Assembly: GCF_000006565.2 (NCBI RefSeq)
Contig: NC_031478.1
Coordinates: 7,284,343-7,348,342 of the forward strand
Direction of reading: 5' to 3'
Source of the DNA: Toxoplasma gondii ME49
Taxonomy: Eukaryota > Apicomplexa > Conoidasida > Eucoccidiorida > Sarcocystidae
Length of the DNA stretch: 64,000 bases
Position numbers and translations under genes: made by a program. Position 1 is the stretch's first letter. Each line of letters opens with the position of its first letter. The notes under the pieces were generated by a model. That model was not told the origin of the DNA and searched no databases. It was given only the letters and a program-made list of their open reading frames with translations. Positions 48,744 to 58,780 of the stretch are shown piece after piece.

Positions 48744-50336
48744 ATGGCGGGCAGAGTCTCTGGAGCTGTCTGTGGCGTGAAGGCCCTTCGATCAGCAGTT
48801 CGCGCTGCAGTGGTCATCGGCCTGTTGTGTTTGTCAGGAGGTGTGATGGCAACGGAAGACACAAGTGATGTTGCAATGTGCGCAACGGACAAGAAGCAGA
48901 CCGTGGTCTCTGTGGCGCTAAAGAACAAGGATGCTACTGTCAAATTTGCATGCCCAGAGAAGTCTGTTGTGTTTCCGGCTTTTCAAGAACCATCGGGGGC
49001 AGCTCAGTTCTGTAAGGACTCGTGGTGCACCGCTCAGGCACCTATGGGTGAGGCATTTACAATCGCGCACAACAAGCCGGCGGCGCAACAGAAAGACCCC
49101 AAGAAAGAACAAAAATTGGAAAACCTGAATGTCTACACAGTCGCCATGAAGAAACAAGACTTAACATCATCGACACTGTATTTCCAGTGCAGGCCGGAGA
49201 AAGAACCAGTCGAGGCGCGGATCGACACCCCAGGAGGAATGTTCGATCCGAAAACGACGAAGTGTGTGATTCAAGTCGCCGCCTACGGTTCGAAGCCTGC
49301 CGCGGAGGCAGCAACAGAAGGTGAGTCTTGTCACACAATTCGTGGGTAGTCTGTTGTTGGTCTACCGTGAGGCACAACTATGTCACCGCGCAGACCTCGT
49401 TGTGAGTTTGCGACCGTTGTGACGTGGTTTCACGCGCGCGCCATCGAGACAAATTCAGTTCTCTTCACATCCTCCAGGGAGTCGCAATCAAGTGGCTCAA
49501 TCACACATTCAATTTCCGTATAAAAGGGGTACAGCGTGGTTGGTTCGTCCAGAAATGACCGACGTAGTTGGAAACGAGCAGAGGTTAACGGTTAAGTTGC
49601 CGGCGTGCACATGGTTTAGACTGGGTGCGAACACGTGGGTCAGCAGTTTTCTCCACTCTACGTTGAGTCGCGTATGCAGAGAGTTTCAGTCGTCGCGTGC
49701 GTCGTCGACACAACCCCTGGTGCATCCAACAACTTGTATGCATTTATGTTCAGTTCTTGTGTTTCTTTGACGCGCCCACTGCGGCCTCCAAACGTATTAC
49801 ATATCTGCGGTAAACAATGACTATCTCTGTATCTCTGTGTCCGGATTACGCTTTTCGCAGAGGAGTGTAAACTGAACGATGGGCTATCTGCGACCCTGAA
49901 CACCAGTTCGACGTCGTTCACATTCCGCTGCCCGGAGGGTTCGAGACTGCTGCCCGTTAACTTTGACAAGGCTTACGAAGGTCGTGCATGCACGAAGAAA
50001 AGGTCAATCGCTCGGATGGGTTTGGGTGCTTCCCTCTTGGAAGGGATATCTGCCACGTCAGTTACCACGGCGCTACCATCCTCAACAGAAGCCTCAACAG
50101 TCTCTTCGTCCGGTGGGGAAAATGTGGCTGCACAGACCCCTGTAAAAGTGTTGCCTGCCTACACGTTTTCTGTCTCTGAGTTTCCGGAAAAAGATGTGCA
50201 TGTGTGCTACTACTGTGTGAAAGACGATGTTAAGAAGCAGGAAATTGATGCTCGTGACGAAGTTTGCAAAGCTCTCATTGAGGTCAAAGGAGTGCCCAAA
50301 CCGGACCACGCAGCCTCGAGCGGTACTGCAACGTTT
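48744..50336 (+). CDS. SRS-4: SRS-family surface antigen (intron type B), 3' end lost in assembly gap
   Basis: Exon 1 is 48744-49320 (donor G|GTGAGT). Exon 2 starts at 49861 (acceptor TTCGCAG) and stays in frame to the gap at 50337. Leader as in SRS-3 but with GVMA at the cleavage region. Domain 1 Cys: MCATD, FACPEK, FCKDSWC, FQCRPE, KCVIQV. Domain 2 Cys: ECKLN, RCPEG, ACTKK, CYYC, VCKALI. Compared with type A, the inter-domain part carries a Ser/Thr-rich insertion (SSTEASTVSSSGG). The GPI tail is not visible because the gap begins right after TATF. By comparison with SRS-3 about 24 codons are missing. The 540-bp intron and exon 2 start are close to those of SRS-5. Confidence 0.88.
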
Positions 50337-50451
50337 NNNNNNNNNNNNNNNNNNNNNNNNNNNNNNNNNNNNNNNNNNNNNNNNNNNNNNNNNNNNNNNN
50401 NNNNNNNNNNNNNNNNNNNNNNNNNNNNNNNNNNNNNNNNNNNNNNNNNNN
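50337..50451. other. Assembly gap (115 N)
   Basis: The flanks align to SRS-3 positions 45936 and 46329, so the missing sequence should be about 392 bp, not 115. It should contain the SRS-4 GPI tail, stop codon and the start of the 3' block. Confidence 0.9.
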
Positions 50452-51180
50452 AAGCGTGTTTTTGTTTTTGCCATGTTCGCAAGGTAACGTCCTTGTGCAG
50501 ACGAGAAAGTAAAGAGTGTGCGTCAGCGATGATGTTCAATTACTGTGAGAAAGTGGTGTCCCTGTTTGTGAACATTCTCGACTGTGCTGTCCGCTGAGAA
50601 CTGTCAGTCGTCCATGATGCGTGTGAGGTGGCCGTCCGGATGAGCCGTTTTTGAAGAGATCACTCATCGACACAAAATGGACCCCAAGTCGTGGCTTGCT
50701 ACTGTTTTGACTGCTGCATGGGTTCCATGTCGGATCCCAATGGTATCTGGCTGATTTTGAAGGACACCAGTGGATGCCGCTCTCGAAATTCGCAGTGCTG
50801 GTGTTGGAATCTGATAGAACCGCTCCCGTAGTAGGGTAGACTATAGTGGCCGAATTCCGCCAGGCACCCCCCGTGTGATGCCGTCACACCTGGGACTGAA
50901 TGTGTTAGAGGAGTCACAATGCTTGCAGCAACACGCTCCTCGTGGGAGTTTTCGAGTTCATCTGACTGGTGGTGGAATCACTCTGAAAGCTGAAACTGGA
51001 GAGGTCGGCAAAGCGTGGTGCTGCACTGTTGGGATGGGAAGCGCCACATCGTAGGTGCTGTGCTGTGTTTATTCGATTTGAGCTACACAGTTCCGGATCG
51101 GGTGCTGGAAGTCTCGAATAAAGGAGAACTCTATGACGTGCACTGAGTCACAGGAAGGAAAGCTCACTGTGCAGGCAACG
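50452..51180. repeat. SRS-array 3' block, copy 3 (5' part in gap)
   Basis: Matches 46329-47058. One 4-bp deletion (TTTG unit) near 51068 relative to the other copies. Confidence 0.85.
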
Positions 51181-52239
51181 CCTCCGTGTAGGCAGCAAAA
51201 AAGCAAGTCGGGTTGCTTTATTATGTCGCGATCGAAGTGCCCAGGGAGGTGTGTACGTGCTACTAGAAGCACCTGCGGTGAGTGGCATCGTGGCAGATGG
51301 GCTGAAGTGGTGAACAGAATCACAGCAACAGCCCTGAGAGGAAACACTCTGATGATGCCGTTGTAGGAAGACGCCACGCGGAAAGTTGTGCCTTGATTCT
51401 GATGAAAACGCACGCCCTCGAGGGGTCGACTTCTCCGTTGACCTTCGAATGGCAAGGTGGTTGTGCGTCTTTAGTATGTCACAATCCGTGACTATCTGTC
51501 TGAAACAAACCCGGACGCACTGAAACACTCAGTAGTGGGACCGTCTGTCTTCCTCTGGAGGTGGTTCGATAGAGAAGCTTCTGGAGGAGGTGGCGGTAAC
51601 GCTCTACAAGCGGAATGTTTTTTAACTGTTGGAGTAGGCATCTAGTAAATGGCTGGCTACGAGTAGTTTCGCGCTCTGGAATGCATTTGCGGCCTAATCT
51701 GACCGCAGAGTGCCCGAAACGAATAGTGTATCATTGCCAGGTTTCCCAGTTATCTTTGTTTTAGATTTAGAAATGCATCCCCGTGAACAGCCTCGCTTGC
51801 TGGAATGCAGTTACAGCCTACAGGTGGATGAGTGACTCAGAAGCGGGAAAGAAGCATACTGTTTTTTCTTCTGCTTTTGTGAGTCACAAAGCCCGGCTGA
51901 CAGACCGACTGGAAAAGGGAGGGGGTTCCCTTTACTTAGGCAGAAGGGTATTCGTATCTCCTTTACGAAACGTGTGAGTACACATTTCATGACACCAGTG
52001 TGTTATCAGACGACTGAGCATTGTGAGAAAACATGAAAATAGATGTGGTTTCGCTCGGACCCGAGAGCTAAGGAGGGAAGAAAGGGTGATTGGCAAAGGT
52101 GACGAGAACACGGTCTGGGGTTGACTTTTCCACGAACCCTTTGTGCAGTGGCGTAGTCCAGCCGAGACGTGATTGTGTTGCGCAGAAGGTGATGGGGCGA
52201 CATCCTCAAAACGTGATTGTACTTGTATGTCTTCTTAAT
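51181..52239. other. Inter-unit spacer before SRS-5
   Basis: Very similar to 47059-47940. From about 52040 to 52239 it diverges from the other units, where SRS-3, SRS-4 and probably SRS-6 share another sequence. No gene is supported. Confidence 0.6.
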
Positions 52240-52859
52240 TTGGACCATTACCCCGACATCGAAGGGTCACCGTCGGGTGCTCCTGTCCCAGAACCGGGTT
52301 CCCTCAAGCTGCCGTGACATACCCCCTGCTCTTCAGCGGTGTGCCCTTCGGGAGTATGTTCTTCTCTCCTCTCTCCTTGCCTCGGATTTGGGAGGTCCTC
52401 TGCATGTCACAATTTTCGCCGCACTCGAACTCTGTTCTCTCACTTCAACGTGACAACTGCCTCATGGGTCACGGACCCCCACAATGGCGTCTGTCGCGTA
52501 CGTGGCCGCTGGACACCCTGCGCGGGGTGCCGGCTGGGGGTGCGATGTCGAATTCAGCCGGTGGTTCCTCCGAATTTCCGCCTCTGCGTCTGAGGCGTGT
52601 CTGGAATTGCCGCGAGTTATTGGTGAATTGGATCCCATTGTCTTCTGCCAGGTGTCTTGTGGTGGTCTTTTTCAACCGGAGACCAGCATTTGATTTTATT
52701 CGTTCAAGAGATAATTCTTTCCTGATTATATTTCTCGTCGTCTGTTTCGGTGACCAGCGACGATTTAGAGGCTCGTTATCAGACTTGGAAGCCTCTCCGG
52801 TAAATTCATTCTCGAGAGTGGAAGCAAACAAAGGCAAAGCCATTTTGTTATTTTCGAAA
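52240..52859 (+). promoter_or_regulatory. SRS-array 5' block, copy 3
   Basis: 620 bp ending at the ATG of SRS-5. Similarity to the other copies begins abruptly at 52240. Confidence 0.7.
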
Positions 52860-54142
52860 ATGGCGGGCAGAGTCTCTGGAGCTGTTTGTGGCGTGAAGGC
52901 TCTTCGATCAGCGGTTCGCGCTGCAGTGGTCATCGGCCTGTTCTGCTTGTCACGAATTGGAATGGCAAAGGAGGAAATAGGTGACGTTGTTATGTGTTCA
53001 GAAGGTAAAAATCAAACAGTGGTATCTGTCTCGCTCAAAAAAGATAACGACTCAATCCAATTTGCATGCCCAAAAGACTCGGCTGTGTTTCCCGGTATCA
53101 CAGTCGACTCGCAGCAGTTCTGTAAGGACTCGTGGTGCAGCGCTCAGGCCACTATGGGCGACGCTGTAAGTATCAAACTCTCTAAGAATACGGAGGAGAA
53201 AGATGAAGAGAAAAAACCAAATCTAGAGGAGTTGAATATCTACACGGTGACATTGAACAAACAAAGCTTAACATCATCAACACTGTACTTCCAGTGCAGG
53301 CCAGAGAAAAAGCCAGTCGAGGCGCGGGTCGACACCCCAGGAGGGAAGTTCGATACGGATACGAAGTGTGTGATTCAAGTCGCCGCCTACGGTTCGAAGC
53401 CTGCCGCGGAGGCAGCAACAGAGAGTGAGTCTTGTGACACAATTCCTGGGTAGTCTGTGTTGTTGGTCTATCGTGAGGCACGACTATGCCACCGCGCAGA
53501 CCTCGTTGTGAGTTCGCGACCGTTGTGACGTGGTTTCACGCGCCCGCCAATCGAGACAAATTCAGTTCTCTTCACATCCTCCAGGGAGTCGCAATCAGGT
53601 GCCTCAATGACACATCCAAATTCCATATAAAAAGGACACAGCGTGGTTGGTTCGTCCACAAATGACCGACGTAGTTGGAAACGAGCAGAGGTTAACGGTT
53701 AAGTTGCCGGCGTGCACATGGTTTAGACTGGGTGCGAACACGTGGGTCAGCAGTTTTCTCCACTCTACGTTGAGTCGCGTATGCAGAGAGTTTCAGTCGT
53801 CGCGTGCGTCGTCGACACAACCCCTGGTGCATCCAACAACTTGTATGCATTTATGTTCAGTTCTTGTGTTTCTTTGACGCGCCCACTGCGGCCTCCAAAC
53901 GTATTACATATCTGCGGTAAACAATGACTATCTCTGTATCTCTGTGTCCGGATTACGCTTTTCGCAGAGGAGTGTAAACTGAACGATGGGCTATCTGCGA
54001 CCCTGAACACCAGTTCGACGTCGTTCACATTCCGCTGCCCCGGAAGGTTCGAGACTGCTGCCCGTTAACTTTGACAAGGCTTACGAAGGTCGTGCATGCA
54101 CGAAGAAAAGTCAATCGCTCGGGATGGGTTTGGGTGCTTCCC
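52860..54142 (+). CDS. SRS-5: SRS-family surface antigen (intron type B), truncated by gap, frameshifts near the gap
   Basis: Exon 1 is 52860-53424 (donor A|GTGAGT). Exon 2 starts at 53968 (acceptor TTCGCAG) and runs into the gap at 54143. Leader as in SRS-3 with SRIGMA. Domain 1 has six Cys (MCSEG, FACPKD, FCKDSWC, FQCRPE, KCVIQV). Exon 2 opens with ECKLNDG but, compared with SRS-4, has an extra C near 54040, a missing G near 54110 and an extra G near 54122. As written, the frame hits a stop at about 54067. Three single-base changes within 90 bases of a gap edge suggest low-quality consensus rather than real mutations, so I keep it as a CDS. The distal half of domain 2 and the anchor are missing. 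Confidence 0.75.
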
Positions 54143-54516
54143 NNNNNNNNNNNNNNNNNNNNNNNNNNNNNNNNNNNNNNNNNNNNNNNNNNNNNNNNNN
54201 NNNNNNNNNNNNNNNNNNNNNNNNNNNNNNNNNNNNNNNNNNNNNNNNNNNNNNNNNNNNNNNNNNNNNNNNNNNNNNNNNNNNNNNNNNNNNNNNNNNN
54301 NNNNNNNNNNNNNNNNNNNNNNNNNNNNNNNNNNNNNNNNNNNNNNNNNNNNNNNNNNNNNNNNNNNNNNNNNNNNNNNNNNNNNNNNNNNNNNNNNNNN
54401 NNNNNNNNNNNNNNNNNNNNNNNNNNNNNNNNNNNNNNNNNNNNNNNNNNNNNNNNNNNNNNNNNNNNNNNNNNNNNNNNNNNNNNNNNNNNNNNNNNNN
54501 NNNNNNNNNNNNNNNN
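54143..54516. other. Assembly gap (374 N)
   Basis: The left flank is mid exon 2 of SRS-5 and the right flank is about 650 bp upstream of the next ATG. In the other units this interval is roughly 2.4 kb, so most of a unit's 3' half and spacer is missing, or more. Confidence 0.9.
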
Positions 54517-54553
54517 ATTTTCCAAAATGACTGTGCTTCCATGTCTTCTCATT

Positions 54554-55167
54554 TTGGACCATTACCCCGACATCGAAGGGTCACCGTCGGGTGCTCCTGT
54601 CCCAGAACCGGGTTCCCTCAAGCTGCCGTGACATACCCCCTGCTCTTCAGCGGTGTGCCCTTCTGTAGAATGTTCATCTCTCCTCTCTCCTTGCCTCGGA
54701 TTTGGGAGGTCCTCTGCATGTCACAATTTTCGCCGCACTCGAACTCTGTTCTCTCACTTCAACGTGACAACTGCCTCATGGGTCACGGACCCCCACAATG
54801 GCGTCTGTCGCGTACGTGGCCGCTGGACACCCTGCGCGGGGTGCCGGCTGGGGGTGCGATGTCGAATTCAGCCGGTGGTTCCTCCGAATTTCCGCCTCTG
54901 CGTCTGAGGCGTGTCTGGAATTGCCGCGAGTTATTGGTGAATTGGATCCCATTGTCTTCTGCCAGGTGTCTTGTGGTGGTCTTTTTCAACCGGAGACCAG
55001 CATTTGATTTTATTCGGGATAATTCTTTCTTGATTATATTTCTCGTCGTCTGTTTCGGTGACCAGCGACGATTTAGAGGCTCGTTATCAGACTTGGAAGC
55101 CTCTCCGGTAAATTCATTCTCGAGAGTGGAAGCAAACAAAGGCAAAGCCATTTTGTTATTTTCGAAA
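54554..55167 (+). promoter_or_regulatory. SRS-array 5' block, copy 4 (with 6-bp deletion)
   Basis: Ends at the ATG of SRS-6. Identical in extent to the other copies except for a 6-bp deletion after ATTCG near 55015. Confidence 0.7.
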
Positions 55168-56774
55168 ATGGCGGGCAGAGTCTCTGGAGCTGTTTGTGGC
55201 GTGAAGGCCCTTCGATCAGCAGTTCGCGCTGCAGTGGTCATCGGCCTGTTTTGTTTCTCAGGAAGTGGAATGGCAGCGGACGGGAAGGGACAGGATGTCG
55301 CTACGTGCTCAACTGAAAAAAAGCAGTCGGTGGTTTCTTTGAAGCTGAAGGACAAGGACACACCAATCAAGTTCGCATGTCCAAAGGACTACGAGGTGTT
55401 TCCTGCTATCACAAGCGGATCCATCCAGTTCTGTAGGGATTCTCTGTGCGAGCATAAGGCACCATTGGCGCCGGCATTCAGCATAGAGAAAAGTGCTGCG
55501 GCAACGCAGACGGACGAAGAACGGAGCTCTGAAGGCTCAGAAGAGAAGCAAGAATTGTCAACGGTCTACACACTCACTATGAAACAACAAGACGCAACAT
55601 CATCAACTCTCTACTTCCAATGCAGGAAAAAAACTGAAGGGAACCAAGCTGTAGGCGTTGAGCCAGACGCGTCCAAGCCGGGAAAGTTACAAAACGATTT
55701 AATACGGTGTGCGTTTCAAGTCGCGGCGTACGGTTCAAAAGCTGCTGCTGAGACATCTGAGAAAGAACGTGAGTCTCGCCACAGTTCGTCTGTAGTGTGT
55801 ACAGTTTTTCGAGCCTTGGACGCACGACTGCCCTCCAAGGAACTGTTTGTCAGCCTGTAGAGATCTCCGACACGATTTGACAGGAATGCAACTGTGTGCA
55901 CATTCGGTGGTCTGAGCCACGCATTCAGGGATGCCAGCTTTAGGCAATTTGTCCTCAAGAGAGCGTTTTGTCTCCATTCCAAGAGCACCCAGCTTGGTCC
56001 TTGATGCATTTCTAGGTAGTGAACAGTGAACCAGGTTGACGAAGAAGTTGCCAATCTACACCTGAGTTGGTCTTGAGTCAGCACCTCTCTCTGATTTGCA
56101 ACGAACTCAGTTTTCCAACGAGTTCCAGTTTGTCCCATGCTTCGTCAACACAACTTTGGATGCGCACAACCACCTGTGTGTGTGTATTTCTCGTGCGTCA
56201 GTTCGTCGGGCAAACTTATCTGACAGATTCGACGAAAAAGATATTTGATTTGTCCTGTGAGTACCTTTTCCTTTCAGACGAGTGTACACTGAACACCGAA
56301 CTATCTGCGACCCTGAACACGAGTTCGACGTCGTTCACATTCCGCTGCCCGAAGGATTCGAGACTGCTGCCCGTTAACTTTGACAAGGCTTACGAAGGAA
56401 GAGAATGCACGAAAAAAAGGTTTCTGACTCGACTGGGACTGAATGCGTCTCTTTTGGAGGGAAAATCCGTCACTTCGCAGGTGGAAACTGTGGCTGCACA
56501 GGACCCTGTAGAAGTGTTGCCTGCCTACACGTTTTCTGTCTCTGAGTTTCCGGAAAAAGATGTACACGTGTGCTACTACTGTGTGGACGGCACAGTAAAG
56601 AAGGAACAAATTAATACTCGTGACAAAGTTTGCAAAGCTCTCATTGAGGTAAAGGGAGTGCCCAAACCGGACCAGGGAGCCTCGAGCGGTCCTGCAACGT
56701 TTTCAACGAATAAGCTGGTTATGGCCGGCGCCATCCTCATTTCCTCCGCTCTCGTCATGAGTATCTCTGCATGA
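55168..56774 (+). CDS. SRS-6: SRS-family GPI-anchored surface antigen (intron type A)
   Basis: Exons 55168-55768 (donor C|GTGAGT) and 56278-56774 (acceptor CTTTCAG), 365 aa, in phase and intact. Leader MAGRVSGAVCGVKALRSAV with signal core VVIGLFCFSG. Domain 1 Cys: TCSTE, FACPKD, FCRDSLC, FQCRKK, RCAFQV. Domain 2 Cys: ECTLN, RCPKD, ECTKK, CYYC, VCKALI. The GPI tail LVMAGAILISSALVMSISA is the same as in SRS-3. Intron and exon ends are almost identical to SRS-3, while the middle of domain 1 differs. The inter-domain stretch (DPVEVLPAYTFS) is nearer to SRS-4 (TPVKVLPAYTFS) than to SRS-3 (VSEETSPAYTFS), and the CVDGTVKKEQINTRDK stretch differs from all others. It therefore looks mosaic. It is the last gene of the visible array. 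Confidence 0.9.
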
Positions 56775-56814
56775 GAGGAGGTGAATTTCATTGGTCAGTG
56801 CTCCACCGCGGATA

Positions 56815-57702
56815 TGTCCGTAGATTCATGTATTTGCATCGATGCGCAGCGACGAGGGACTTTACATTTGCCGATGTCTGAAGCGCGTGTGTTGCTGTTC
56901 GAATTCGTGGCTGGTTCTCGATCTAGGACACAGTGAAAACGGTTCATTTGCCCGGCATCTCTGAGCATGACGTCTCGAATCAATGTTGCTTCCACAGTTT
57001 ATGTGCGGTGCCACAGTGTCCGCGACTGTGTTCCCGTTTGAGAGGAGCGGGATTGCAGACTTGCTCCACCCGCGCTTTTGCATGTGAGAGGCAAGCGTGT
57101 TGTTGTGTTTGCCATGTTCGCGAGGTAAAGTCCTTGCGCATACGAGAAAACAAAGAGTGTGCGTCAGTGATGCTGTTCAACTACTGTGAGCAAGTGGTGT
57201 CCGTGTTTGTGGGGATTCTCGACTGTGCTGTGCGCTGAGAACTGTCACTCGTCCATGATGCGTGTGAAGTGCCCGTCCGGATGAGCCGTTTTTGAAGAGA
57301 TCACTCATCTACATAAAATGGACCCCAAGTCGTGGCTTGCTACTGTTTTGACTGCTGCATGGGTTCCATGTCGGATCCCAATGGTATCTGGCTGATTTTG
57401 AAGGACACCAGTGGATGCCGCTCTCGAAATTCGCAGCGCTGGTGTAGGAATATGATAGAACCGCTCCCGTAGTAGGGTAGACTATAGTGGCCGAATTCCG
57501 CCAGGCACCCTCCGTGTGATGCCGTCACACCTGGGACTGAATGTGTTAGAGGAGTCACAATGCTTGAGCAACACGCTCCTCGTGGGAGTTTTCGAGTTCA
57601 TCTGACTGGTGGTGGAATCACTCTGAAAGCTGAAACTGGAGAGGTCGGCAAAGCGTGGTGCTGCGCTGCTGGGATGGGAAGCGCCACACCGTAGGTGCTG
57701 TG
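56815..57702. repeat. SRS-array 3' block, copy 4, truncated at array edge
   Basis: Matches 46049 onward and stops at about 57702, where an AT-rich run (TATATATA) and unique sequence begin. Confidence 0.9.
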
Positions 57703-58780
57703 ATAGTATATATATCGGTTTACACAGAAGACACGGTGTCCTTTCGAAGAGCGTGACCAGAAGGACCACGAACAAGCGGAAAGCAAAGGATTGACAATCT
57801 TCCTGTGACAAAGCGTAGGAAGAGCCTTGACTGGACGAAACTGTTTAGAGGCATTACCGACAGGCACCCGAAAAAAAAGGACATGCGCTGTTTTCTGATG
57901 AATGAACAAGCGATCAACAGCACTCGACGAGAGAAGGGACGAGGGTCCAGATCCTGCGCTATGTCTTTTGCTTGCTATAGAGTTGGTCTCCCGTCTACCC
58001 ACACCCCGATAAAGAGAGAGCGCACCGATGCTCGCGTTAGCTCTTGGGGAAACGACTTCCGAACCACCGATATAGACGGTGGCTGCGAAAAGGCGATATC
58101 TAGGTGGTACTGCAGATAAGAAAATAAAGAACGAGAGAGACAGAGAAAGAGAGAGACGCAGAAAACTGTACAGGTGGGCCGCCAGAGGGAACCGAAGGGG
58201 AGGCTCCTCAGGCAGGCAGAGTGCGAGTCGGAATCGAGAGTGAGAGGGAGTGAATATACCACAAGAGAAAACAACTGCTGAATGCGCGAATCGAAGAAGC
58301 AGAGTTCAGTTCGGACCGTTCGGAGACTCCACATTCCCCGTAGAAGCCTCAGCTCCTGCCTCGCCTCTTCCACATGTGCTGTTGCGCGCCCCTCGGGGCT
58401 GAGGACCGAGTACCTCCGGCCAAGGCTCCATGTTCGCTGCGAGAAGGAGATGAAACACCAAAAGACAAGAAAAATGGAGACGAAAAGAGCACGTGGATCT
58501 GACCCTTGGCATCACGACGCGGCCTAGTGGATGCATAGGTAACACGATGAACACAAGGCTAGCCACGAATGAGCACAGATGCAGACAAGGGAGCAGGGGG
58601 CGCCACAAACAGAGACGGGAGGACCAGAGGAACGCGCGCACCGGGGAACAACGCGGAGCGATGCGCACAACGCCGACCACAGAGAGAGAGAGCAGGTAGA
58701 GCAGGGAGGTTCCAGAAAAAGTGAAGAAACGCAAGACGCAGAGCTGAAGGACAGGTTCTGACCTAAGAAGTCACACAGCT
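57703..58780. other. Unique spacer between SRS array and mL53-like gene
   Basis: No supported gene. A minus-strand frame with ATG near 58430 (MEPWPE...) reads only low-complexity sequence. The 58120-58260 stretch is a purine-rich GAGA tract. Confidence 0.45.

Noticed and set aside
50016..50597. A frame crossing the first gap and ending in CHVRKVTSL-type sequence
   Set aside because: Its C-terminus is the shared 3' block, not SRS coding sequence. The true end of SRS-4 is in the gap.
54124..55860. A 578-codon frame running across the second N gap into SRS-6
   Set aside because: It joins SRS-5 sequence to the 5' flank of SRS-6 through N bases of wrong length. The real SRS-6 start is the ATG at 55168.
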